This document shows, piece by piece, positions 57,084 through 64,000 of a stretch of DNA of 64,000 bases. The notes beneath the pieces were generated by a model, which worked only from the letters and a program-made list of their open reading frames with translations, was not told the DNA's origin and ran no database searches. Numbering within the stretch: position 1 is the first letter of the stretch; each line of letters begins with the position of its first letter. The stretch is from positions 186,001 through 250,000 of the forward strand of contig NZ_CP020700.1 of assembly GCF_003932715.1 (NCBI RefSeq), given 5' to 3'. A program made the position numbers and the translations under genes. Source of the DNA: Streptomyces tsukubensis. GTDB taxonomy: Bacteria; Actinomycetota; Actinomycetes; Streptomycetales; Streptomycetaceae.

Positions 57084-57770
57084 TTATCCGGTGCTCCGGC
57101 GCCGGGCGGCCTCGTGGACGGCGGCGCCCACGGCGACCGACCCGGCGACCACGAGCAGGAGGACGGCCGGGGAGACTCCGGCGCGCAGCAGGAGGGCGCC
57201 GATCAGCCCGCCGGTGAACATGGCGCCGACGGTGGCCAGACGACGGGCCTGGCGCCCGGCACCGGAGTCGATGCGGGTGTCGGCCCCGAGGGGGGCGAGG
57301 AGGGCGGTCAGCGAGCGGGTGGCGACCGTGGTGGTGAAGTCGGGCACCCGGGCGCGGAGCGTGGTGATGTTCCGTATCCCCATCGCGACCGCGACCAGCG
57401 CGGTGAGCCCGGGTTCCGGCCCTGCCGGATGTGCGCCGGTGCGCCAGGCGACGGCTCCGGCGGCAGCCAGCAGGGCCGCTTCGGTGAGCAGGGCGGGACC
57501 GAACCAGTGGCGGCCGCGCCGGCCGAGACCGGACTCGAAGCGGGCCCCGAGCACGGCACCCGCGACGAAGCCGCCGAGGGAGGCGGCGGAGGCCGCCGGG
57601 GAGAGTCCGCCCTCCCCGGCCACCGCGAACCCGAGAAGGAGGAGATTGCCGGTCTGGACGGCCGTGAACACGGGGCCGAGCACCAGGAAGCTCACGGCCT
57701 CGATGATCCCGGTGGTGAGGGTGAGGACGACCATGGTGGTGGTGAGGGCGGACCCGGCCGGTGGTTTCAC
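57084..57770 (-). CDS. DUF1275 (YoaK-like) membrane protein
   Basis: This 228-residue protein has about six transmembrane segments with the DUF1275 hallmark VQTGNLLLLGFAVAG after FLVLGPVFTA, and the conserved GIRNITTLRARVPDFTTTVA. The function of the family is unknown; it is thought to be a transporter. It lies downstream of the siderophore operon but behind a strong stem-loop, so it is probably transcribed separately. Confidence 0.9.
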   Translation of the reverse strand: MKPPAGSALTTTMVVLTLTTGIIEAVSFLVLGPVFTAVQTGNLLLLGFAVAGEGGLSPAASAASLGGFVAGAVLGARFESGLGRRGRHWFGPALLTEAALLAAAGAVAWRTGAHPAGPEPGLTALVAVAMGIRNITTLRARVPDFTTTVATRSLTALLAPLGADTRIDSGAGRQARRLATVGAMFTGGLIGALLLRAGVSPAVLLLVVAGSVAVGAAVHEAARRRSTG

Positions 57771-57817
57771 GGTTCACTGCACCTCCGGGCTCCGCGCTCA
57801 CCGTGCGCTGTGGTCCT

Positions 57818-57854
57818 GTCCGGGCGGTCTCCGGCCCGGCAAGAGCGCCCGGAC
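57818..57854 (-). terminator. Stem-loop terminator after the siderophore operon
   Basis: GTCCGGGCG (57818-57826) pairs perfectly over 9 bp with CGCCCGGAC (57846-57854) around a 19-nt loop, 25 nt past the stop codon of the decarboxylase gene. Confidence 0.75.
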
Positions 57855-57878
57855 CGGGCCGTCGCGGCGGGTCCGACC

Positions 57879-59198
57879 TTACGGGCGCCCGGGGACGGCG
57901 CCCGGAGACGCGCCGAGGAAGTGGAACCCGGGCCGTGGGTGCATCAGGAAGTCGTGGTGCGAGATGTTCCAGGCGTACGCGCCCGCCAGGGCGAACGCCA
58001 CCCGGTCGCCGGGCCGCAGCCCCGGGGCCGGGACGCCGCGCGCGAGGACGTCCTTGGGGGTGCAGAGCTGGCCGGTGAGGGTGACCGTGCCGCCGGACTC
58101 CGCAGCTGAGGCCGGGCGGCCGGGCGGCTCGTTGTCCGGGCGGCCGGACGCCGGGCCCTCGTGGGGATCCCCGTCCTCGGGCCGTTCGCGCAGGGGCAGG
58201 ACGGCACACGGCTGGTCGTGGCCCTTGGTGACCGGTGTGCGCAGATGGTGGGTGCCGCCGCGGAGCACGGCGAAGTGCTCGCCGTGGCTCCGCTTCACGT
58301 CGAGTACTTCGGTGGCGTACCAGCCGCAGTAGGCGGTCAGGGCCCGGCCGGGTTCGATCCGGAGCACGGTCCCCGGGTGTTCCCCGGCGAGCCGGTCGAG
58401 TCCGGCGCCGAGGGCAGTCCAGTCGAAGCGGTCCGCGGGCCGGGTGTAGTCGACGGTCATCCCGCCGCCGACGTTGACTTCGGGCAGCGGCAGGCCGTGG
58501 CGGGCGGCGAGCGCCGCGGACCAGGTGACGACGGAGCGGGCGAGCGCCAGATGCTGCGGGGCGGTGAGCCCGCTGGCGAGATGGGCGTGGACGCCCTGCC
58601 ACCGCAGGGCCGGGCCGCATGCTCCGGTGAGTTCCCGCAGCAGGTCCTCCGCCTCGGCCGGGTCGATGCCGAAGGGGGACGGGCTGCCGCCCATGGTCAG
58701 GGCGCTGTCGGCGGGCAGTCCGCCGGGTACCGGGAGGTTGACCCTGAGGAGCACACCGGCGGGGGGCCTGCCGCCGCTTCCGGCCCCGGCCTCCCGGGCG
58801 AGACGGGCGAGCTGCCTCAGGTCGCGGGCGCTCTCGACGTGGAAGCGGGCGACTCCGGCCCGCAGGGCGGCCGAGGTCTCCTCGGGTGTTTTTCCGGGCC
58901 CGCCGAACGCGAGGGGGCGGCCGGGTACCGCGTCGGCCACATGGGCCAGCTCGCCGCCGGAGGAGACCTCGTAGCCGTCGACGTACGGGGACAGGGCGCG
59001 CAGGACGTCGGCTTCCGGGTTGGCCTTGGCCGCGTAGTACAGCTCGGTGCGGGGGCCGAGGGCGGCGCGGATGCCGGCCGCGTGGTCGCGCAGGGCGGCG
59101 AGGTCGTAGACGTACGCGGGAAGCTCGCCCGGGTTCAGGGAGCGGATGAGCCGTTCGACGGGTTCGGGGACCGTGACCGGGGTGGGTCCGGGGGTCAT
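57879..59198 (-). CDS. PLP-dependent decarboxylase, siderophore type (PvsE/SbnH-like)
   Basis: This 439-residue protein is a fold-type III (alanine racemase-like) amino acid decarboxylase related to diaminopimelate decarboxylase. The PLP Lys lies in YYAAKANPEADVLRAL (Lys58); GGGMTVDY binds the phosphate, and LTGQLCTPKDVLARG with AYAWNISHHDFLMHPRP are active-site regions of the siderophore branch. In vibrioferrin and staphyloferrin B pathways, the homologue removes CO2 from a citryl-amino acid intermediate. A Gly/Pro/Glu insertion of about 30 residues (near 58090-58180) is unusual. It is coupled to the upstream synthetase by ATGA. Confidence 0.9.
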   Translation of the reverse strand: MTPGPTPVTVPEPVERLIRSLNPGELPAYVYDLAALRDHAAGIRAALGPRTELYYAAKANPEADVLRALSPYVDGYEVSSGGELAHVADAVPGRPLAFGGPGKTPEETSAALRAGVARFHVESARDLRQLARLAREAGAGSGGRPPAGVLLRVNLPVPGGLPADSALTMGGSPSPFGIDPAEAEDLLRELTGACGPALRWQGVHAHLASGLTAPQHLALARSVVTWSAALAARHGLPLPEVNVGGGMTVDYTRPADRFDWTALGAGLDRLAGEHPGTVLRIEPGRALTAYCGWYATEVLDVKRSHGEHFAVLRGGTHHLRTPVTKGHDQPCAVLPLRERPEDGDPHEGPASGRPDNEPPGRPASAAESGGTVTLTGQLCTPKDVLARGVPAPGLRPGDRVAFALAGAYAWNISHHDFLMHPRPGFHFLGASPGAVPGRP

Positions 59199-60961
59199 GA
59201 GGGGCTCCGTTCGGCGTCGTTGCGGGTCGCCTGGCGCAGGACGTCCTCGGCGAGCGGGGAGGGCAGCCGGACGTATCCGGCGTGCCGATCGGCGGACCTC
59301 TCCCAGCGGGTGAGGAGGTTGGCCTTCGCGGGCAGGGGCACGCCCGCGAGCAGGGCGCTCAGCTGCGGCGGGCAGCCGTGTTCGTCGGCGTACCGGCGGA
59401 CGGTGCGGCGGACCTCGGACCAGAGCGCGGCCTCGGTCTGCGGATGGAGGTCCGCGAGGGCGGCGAGGAGTTCCGCGACATGGTTGACGAACAGGCAGTA
59501 CACGACACGGTCCCAGCCGCGCCGGGCGTCGTAGGTCATGGGCGCGGCGACCGCGGGGGGCAGGGCGGCGAGGGCCGCGGCGTGGTGTTCCGGCAGCAGT
59601 TTGGTGCCCTCCAGGTCGCGGAAGAGGATCTGGACCGGGCGGCCGTCGTCGCCGACGCCGACGACGACGTTCTGGAGGTGGGGTTCGAGTACCAGTCCGT
59701 GGTCGAAGTAGGCGGCCAGGACGGGCGGGACGAGGAGGGCGAGGTAAGCGCGCCACCAGGCGAGGGCGGTGGCCGGGTTCCCGGCGGGCCCGAGGGCGGA
59801 GACGTGTCCGGGGCCGGTGGGGTACTCGTCGGCGACGGAGGCGGCCAGCAGCGGGGTGACGCCGGGCCTCAGCCGTTCCCTCAGTCCCTCGCGGACGATG
59901 ACGCCGAAGCCTTCGAGCAGGGTGGTGTCGGGCCGTCCGCCGGGGCCGGGGACGGCAAGGCTGCGGTAGGCGGGTTCCCGCAGGACGCCGCTGCCGGGGA
60001 AGCGGGCCGCGAGGTCGTCGAGGGCGGGGCCGAGCAGCCTGGTCAGGGCGACGGCGCCGGAGAGTTCGTACGCGGAGTTCTTGCGCAGGCAGTTGGTGAT
60101 GCGCACGTTCAGGCTGAACTTGAGGAACGTCTCGCCGTCGTAGAGGGTGCGGACGGACGCCGTGGGGGTGAAGGTCCGCCGTCCGGTGCCGAGGTCGAGG
60201 ACGTCTCCGGTGGCGAGCAGCGGGCGCAGCGCGGGGCCGAGTTCGGCGTACTGCCAGGGGTGTGCGGGCAGCAGCCGGTATCCGGGCGGTACGGGGGCGA
60301 GCCGGTCGAGCGGTCCGGTGCCGTGCGGGGGTTCCGGGTCGGCGTGCTCCTCGGCGACGAGGTGGTCGCGGACGGCGAGCATGCGCAGGGGGAAGGAGAC
60401 TCCGGCGTCGGGGGCGTAGCTGGACCAGGCGGCGGGGTCGCCGCCATGGGCCTTGGGGGTGGGGTGGAAGCGGTGGCCGAGGACGAGGGACTGTTCGGAG
60501 GCGAGGTAGTCGTCGAGTCTGCGGTCGTGGCCCGCGGTGGCGCGGCGGCGGTGCGGGAGGGCGCTCAGGGCGGCGGAGACGCCTCGGTGGCTGGCGCTGA
60601 TCTGGGCGAGGAACTCGTCGTTGGGCACTCCGGTGCGCAGGGACAGTTCGGCGTGGGTGTGTTCGGCGAGGCGCCGCCAGCCCACGGCGGTCCAGTTGCC
60701 GTCGCGCTCTTCGCTGACCGGTCCGGAGAAGCGGTGTGCGCCGAGGAGGGATGTACGGCGCAGGGCGACGCGGAGCAGTACTCCGGCGCGGGGCAGGCGC
60801 AGCAGCAGTCGTCCGCCGCTGACTGCGGTCTGCCGTTCGGGTTCTGAGACCTCGCGCAGGAGGCAGTTGAGGAGCGTGTGGGACACGGCGTCCCCGGGGG
60901 TGGGCAGTCCGGCCGGTGGGCCGGCGAAGGGGGTGGGGCGGTCGGATGTGGTGCTGGTCAT
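59195..60961 (-). CDS. IucA/IucC-family NIS siderophore synthetase
   Basis: The 588-residue synthetase has the family motifs in order: SLVLGHRFHPTPKAHGG (nucleotide binding), KFSLNVRITNCLRKNSAYEL, VPPVLAAYFDHGLVLEPHLQ and ILFRDLEGTKLL. NIS synthetases adenylate a carboxylate (citrate or a citryl intermediate) and condense it with an amine or alcohol. It is flanked by ATGA overlaps on both sides. By position it corresponds to the PvsD-type enzyme next to the decarboxylase. Confidence 0.92.
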   Translation of the reverse strand: MTSTTSDRPTPFAGPPAGLPTPGDAVSHTLLNCLLREVSEPERQTAVSGGRLLLRLPRAGVLLRVALRRTSLLGAHRFSGPVSEERDGNWTAVGWRRLAEHTHAELSLRTGVPNDEFLAQISASHRGVSAALSALPHRRRATAGHDRRLDDYLASEQSLVLGHRFHPTPKAHGGDPAAWSSYAPDAGVSFPLRMLAVRDHLVAEEHADPEPPHGTGPLDRLAPVPPGYRLLPAHPWQYAELGPALRPLLATGDVLDLGTGRRTFTPTASVRTLYDGETFLKFSLNVRITNCLRKNSAYELSGAVALTRLLGPALDDLAARFPGSGVLREPAYRSLAVPGPGGRPDTTLLEGFGVIVREGLRERLRPGVTPLLAASVADEYPTGPGHVSALGPAGNPATALAWWRAYLALLVPPVLAAYFDHGLVLEPHLQNVVVGVGDDGRPVQILFRDLEGTKLLPEHHAAALAALPPAVAAPMTYDARRGWDRVVYCLFVNHVAELLAALADLHPQTEAALWSEVRRTVRRYADEHGCPPQLSALLAGVPLPAKANLLTRWERSADRHAGYVRLPSPLAEDVLRQATRNDAERSPS

Positions 60962-62739
60962 CGAGGGTCACTCCCCCGCAGCAGGTAGTTGGGTCCGGTG
61001 GTGTAGTGCTTGTTGATGTCCAATGCGCCTGATCTCTCCTTGGCCAGCAGGGTGCCCGCCGTGACCATGGCCTTGACGGGCAGTCGGGCCGCGTCCAGTA
61101 CCTGGGCGCGCAGCAGCGCGCCCATGTCTCCGGGTCCGGTGCCGAGGCGTTGTGCGCCTTCGGCTATCCGGTCGCGTATCAGCCCGAGCAGGAGGTGGAG
61201 GGGGGCGTGGCCGTGGCGGGCGAGGCCGAAGGCGTAGGCGCCCGCGCAGAGGTGGACGGTGATGGTGGTGAACAGGTCGAGCAGGGCGCGGTCGTCGTGG
61301 GTGACGATGCGGGGGTCGCTGAAGTCGAGTGCGGGTGTTTCGCCGAGGGCTGCGCGCAGCCGGGCGGGGTGGATACGGGGGCCGTCGTTGTCTTTGAGGA
61401 GGAGGCGGGGTCCCGGGGTGCCGTCGCCGGTGCCGTGGTCGGTGCCGGTGCCGGTGCCGGTGCCGGCGTCGTAGAGAAGGGTGATGTTCTGCTGGTGGGA
61501 TTCGAGGGCGATGCCGTAGCCCAGCAGGGTGGTCGCCCAGTCGATGAGGCGGGTGAGGACGGCGTCGACGAGGGCGACGGTGTCGCCGCCGTGGAAGCGG
61601 TCCGCGAGCCGGTCGGCGACGAGGCCGCCGCCGGGGGCGGGGGCGAGCAGGGCGGCCAGCGGAACGGCGGTGGTGGTGTCGAGTCCGGGGGGCTGGCGGC
61701 GGACGAGGACGGCGAGGAGTTCGTGGCCGGCCTGGGCCCAGACGGTTTCGTCGGCGTGCAGGACGGTGGAGCGGAAGCGGGGTTCGCGGGCGGCCACGGC
61801 GGTCAGGATGTGCTGGACGGCGGCGCCGTCCGCGAGGGTGCCCGGTTTGATGGTGCGCCGGTTGAGGCGGCCGAGAGTGGCGGTGGCCAGGGGGATTTTG
61901 AGGTGGACGGCGGGGTCGCCGGTGAGGGCGACGGTCCGCATGGACAGGGTGGGGACGACCTCGTGGCGGGGTTCGGGGGCGAGATGGGCGCGGCCGGTGA
62001 GTCCGGCGGCGGCCAGAGCGTCGCGCAGGGGGGTGCCCGCGGTGAGGGGGTGGACGGGGAGGGTGCGGTGGCTGCCGTCGAGCCGGGCGGGGAGGCCCAC
62101 TGCGGACGGCGCGGGGCAGAGTCCGTCGAGGTCAAGGGGGCCGGTCGCGGTGAGGGCTTCGGCGGGTACGGCAACCCAGCGCAGGGGGAATGCGGGGTGG
62201 AATTCGGGTGCGTAGGCCCGGAGATCGGCGGCCGTGAGGCCGCGCCGTCCCCGTCCGGTGGGGTGGACGGGGTGGTCGAGCCTGGCGGCAAGGGTGTCGA
62301 AGGCCAGCGCGGCGGCCGGTCCCGTCCAGTGGGCGGGGTCGGTGCCGTAACGCTCGCTGAGGCGGCCGCGTACGGCGGTGTCGGTGGCGCGGTGGAGCCG
62401 TACGGTGGTCTCCGCCTGCCGGCATTCGTCCTCGAAGTCGGCGTAGCCGGGCCGGTCGCGGGGGTCGGCGAGGGCGCCGAGGGCGCGCAGTACGGCTTCG
62501 GTGGTGGTCAGTTCGGTGCCGTCGGACTCGCGGCGCAGCAGCGGGAGCCGGGCCTCGGTGCCGTACTGGAACGCGGGGGCCGCGGTGCGTACGGGCAGCA
62601 GCAGGGCGTCGTCGTGTGCGGGGAGCCGTAGCCAGGCGCCGTCGGGCAGGTCGACGCGGGTGGTGCGGCTCCGCAGTCCGACGGCGTCCTCGCGCAGGAG
62701 GGTGCTGAGGACGTCGAGGAGTACGGGGGCGTCCGTCAC
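60958..62739 (-). CDS. Second IucA/IucC-family NIS siderophore synthetase
   Basis: This protein of 593 residues is divergent from its neighbour but has the same fold: LDHPVHPTGRGRRGLTAADL, VHLKIPLATATLGRLNRRTI, TTLLGYGIALESHQQNITLL and LLLKDNDGPRIHP. A Gly-Thr repeat (near residues 440-455) lies between ESHQQN and the LLLKDN segment and looks like a slippage insert. Two different NIS synthetases in one operon mean two separate condensations. By position this is PvsB-like. It overlaps both neighbours by 4 nt. Confidence 0.92.
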   Translation of the reverse strand: MTDAPVLLDVLSTLLREDAVGLRSRTTRVDLPDGAWLRLPAHDDALLLPVRTAAPAFQYGTEARLPLLRRESDGTELTTTEAVLRALGALADPRDRPGYADFEDECRQAETTVRLHRATDTAVRGRLSERYGTDPAHWTGPAAALAFDTLAARLDHPVHPTGRGRRGLTAADLRAYAPEFHPAFPLRWVAVPAEALTATGPLDLDGLCPAPSAVGLPARLDGSHRTLPVHPLTAGTPLRDALAAAGLTGRAHLAPEPRHEVVPTLSMRTVALTGDPAVHLKIPLATATLGRLNRRTIKPGTLADGAAVQHILTAVAAREPRFRSTVLHADETVWAQAGHELLAVLVRRQPPGLDTTTAVPLAALLAPAPGGGLVADRLADRFHGGDTVALVDAVLTRLIDWATTLLGYGIALESHQQNITLLYDAGTGTGTGTDHGTGDGTPGPRLLLKDNDGPRIHPARLRAALGETPALDFSDPRIVTHDDRALLDLFTTITVHLCAGAYAFGLARHGHAPLHLLLGLIRDRIAEGAQRLGTGPGDMGALLRAQVLDAARLPVKAMVTAGTLLAKERSGALDINKHYTTGPNYLLRGSDPR

Positions 62740-64000
62740 GGGGTGATCTCCCAGCTCTGCCGGGCGAGGAAGCCGGTCACGGCCCGGTCCACGGCGGACT
62801 GGTCGGGTCCGGTGGCGCGGACGGTGCCCAGATAGTCGCGGTTGGTGCGGTACAGCGGATGCCGTTCTCCGACGGCGCGGGCCGGACGGTAGGTCAGGGT
62901 GACGTCGCCGAGGGTCAGATCGGCCGGTCCGGGGGCGGCGGTGAGGGTGCCCGCGCGGTCGGCGACGGGGTAGTCCAGCCGGGCGGCACCGCCGGTGCGG
63001 GCGCCGAGGTCGGCGGGGAGGCGCCGGCCGAGGTGGACCAGGAGGACATGGGCGAAGAGCGGGATGCCGAGGAGGCGCTGGAGGATCAGATCGCCCTGGT
63101 CCCCGATGGAGCGGTAGTTGACCTCGATGATCCGGGCGCGGCCGTGGTGGACCACGAATTCGGTGTGGCAGACGCCGAAGCCGACGCCGAGGGTGTCGAG
63201 GGCGGCCAGGACCTGGGCGACGACGGGGGCGGGGTGGGCGGGGACGTAGGTCAGCCGTTCTTCGATGAAGTAGGGCAGTGGTGACAGGTCGGTGCGGAAG
63301 CCGCCGATGACATGGAGGCGGTGTCCGTCGCCGAGGGTCTCCAGGGTGCCGAGTTCGCCGGGGAGGTACTCCTCGGCGACGAGGGCGGCGCCGGGGCGCC
63401 GGGCCCTGATCTCGGCGCAGCGGCGGAGGAACGCGGCTTCGTCGTCGATATGGACGACGTCCTCGCTGGCGACGCCTTCGCGGGGTTTGAGTACGCAGGG
63501 GTAGGGGACGCCGGTGAGGGCGGCCGGGTCCTGGTCCGCCGCCAGTTCCACGCTGTGGACGCGGTGGTCGCCGGTGGCCGCGAGGGCACGGCGCATCTGG
63601 GCCTTGTCCTTGGCGCGGAGGGTGGCGCGCCAGTCCTTGGCGGGCAGGCCGAAGTAGTCGGCGGCGAGAGCGGTCACGGTCTGGAGGTGATCGCTGTTGC
63701 TGAAGACCGCGTCGGGGGCGCGGTGCGCGGAGATGGTGCTGATGACCGCGTGGTGGTCGCGGACGTCGCAGTGCAGGACGGTGAGGCCGGGGTGGCGGGC
63801 GCGGTGGGCTTCGGGCTGGTCGGTGAGGAGGGTGATGTCGAGCCCGAGCTGTGCGGCGGCGGGCAGATAGCCCTCGGACACCGCGTCGGTGGGGTTGAGG
63901 GCGAGGAGGTAGAGGTGGAGCCCTGAAACGGGGCCGGAGTCCGGGCCGGGCTCCGGGCCGGAGTCGGGTCCTGGCAGGGGGGCCGGGGCGTCGGACGGGG
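62736..64000 (-). CDS. ATP-grasp amino-acid ligase of the siderophore operon, 5' end outside the window
   Basis: The visible 420 or so residues form an ATP-grasp enzyme: LTVLHCDVRDHHAVISTIS (N-terminal domain), FGLPAKDWRATLRAKDKAQM, GVPYPCVLKPREGVASEDVV (ATP-binding Lys and glycine loop), AALVAEEYLPGEL and the metal site ARIIEVNYRSIGDQGDLI. A start near 63881 would cut off the conserved first strand GLHLYLLALNPTDAV, and the frame stays open to the window end, so the gene is partial. In vibrioferrin biosynthesis, the first gene (pvsA) is an ATP-grasp ligase. It is coupled to the next gene by ATGA. Confidence 0.88.
   Translation of the reverse strand, partial: PSDAPAPLPGPDSGPEPGPDSGPVSGLHLYLLALNPTDAVSEGYLPAAAQLGLDITLLTDQPEAHRARHPGLTVLHCDVRDHHAVISTISAHRAPDAVFSNSDHLQTVTALAADYFGLPAKDWRATLRAKDKAQMRRALAATGDHRVHSVELAADQDPAALTGVPYPCVLKPREGVASEDVVHIDDEAAFLRRCAEIRARRPGAALVAEEYLPGELGTLETLGDGHRLHVIGGFRTDLSPLPYFIEERLTYVPAHPAPVVAQVLAALDTLGVGFGVCHTEFVVHHGRARIIEVNYRSIGDQGDLILQRLLGIPLFAHVLLVHLGRRLPADLGARTGGAARLDYPVADRAGTLTAAPGPADLTLGDVTLTYRPARAVGERHPLYRTNRDYLGTVRATGPDQSAVDRAVTGFLARQSWEITP

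Overview
The window is high-GC actinomycete DNA, almost certainly from a Streptomyces chromosome. The signs are strong third-position G/C bias, frequent GTG starts, ATGA-coupled gene pairs, and typical Streptomyces accessory families: a modular type I PKS, ATP-grasp-modified RiPP genes, paired MerR and HEAT proteins, IucA/IucC siderophore synthetases and P450s. No rRNA, tRNA, IS element or CRISPR array was recognised.

Region 1 (1-24.6 kb, minus strand) is the start of a modular polyketide operon. A proline-iminopeptidase-like alpha/beta hydrolase is followed without a gap by a giant PKS gene that runs off the left edge. The visible protein has an N-terminal docking helix and five modules, all KS-AT-KR-ACP (the fifth is cut inside its KR). 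All five ATs carry the GHSQG/YASH residues of methylmalonyl-CoA selection. KR1 lacks the catalytic Tyr and Asn, so it should leave a ketone; KR2 to KR5 look active and alternate A2/A1. Modules 2+3 and 4+5 look like copies of one two-module block. Both genes contain one apparent single-base deletion in a G/C homopolymer (12912-12917 and 23994-23998). The operon's upstream DNA is a long A/C-only tract with a strong G-quadruplex signature on the coding strand.

Region 2 (24.6-39 kb) holds a HEAT-repeat/MerR operon with a likely MerR promoter, a DUF2071 protein, a methyltransferase plus saccharopine-dehydrogenase-like pair divergent from a TetR gene with a perfect operator, several secreted or membrane proteins, a TerB protein, an MHS-type MFS transporter, a SulP permease, and a VOC protein divergent from a second TetR gene with two palindromic operators.

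Region 3 (39-54 kb) carries a nitroreductase, an isoaspartyl peptidase/asparaginase, a double universal stress protein, an M6 metalloprotease, an orphan BlaI-type repressor, two divergent P450s (one without the EXXR motif), a coupled symporter-sigma factor-small membrane protein operon, a DUF3311 protein, and a cstA-ybdD pair.

Region 4 (54-64 kb) carries a compact two-gene graspetide locus (tgmA-tgmB), an APH-family kinase, a DUF1275 membrane protein, and a tightly coupled NRPS-independent siderophore operon (ATP-grasp, two IucA/IucC synthetases, PLP decarboxylase). The order of the last matches vibrioferrin-type pvsA-B-D-E without the exporter. The ATP-grasp gene runs off the right edge.
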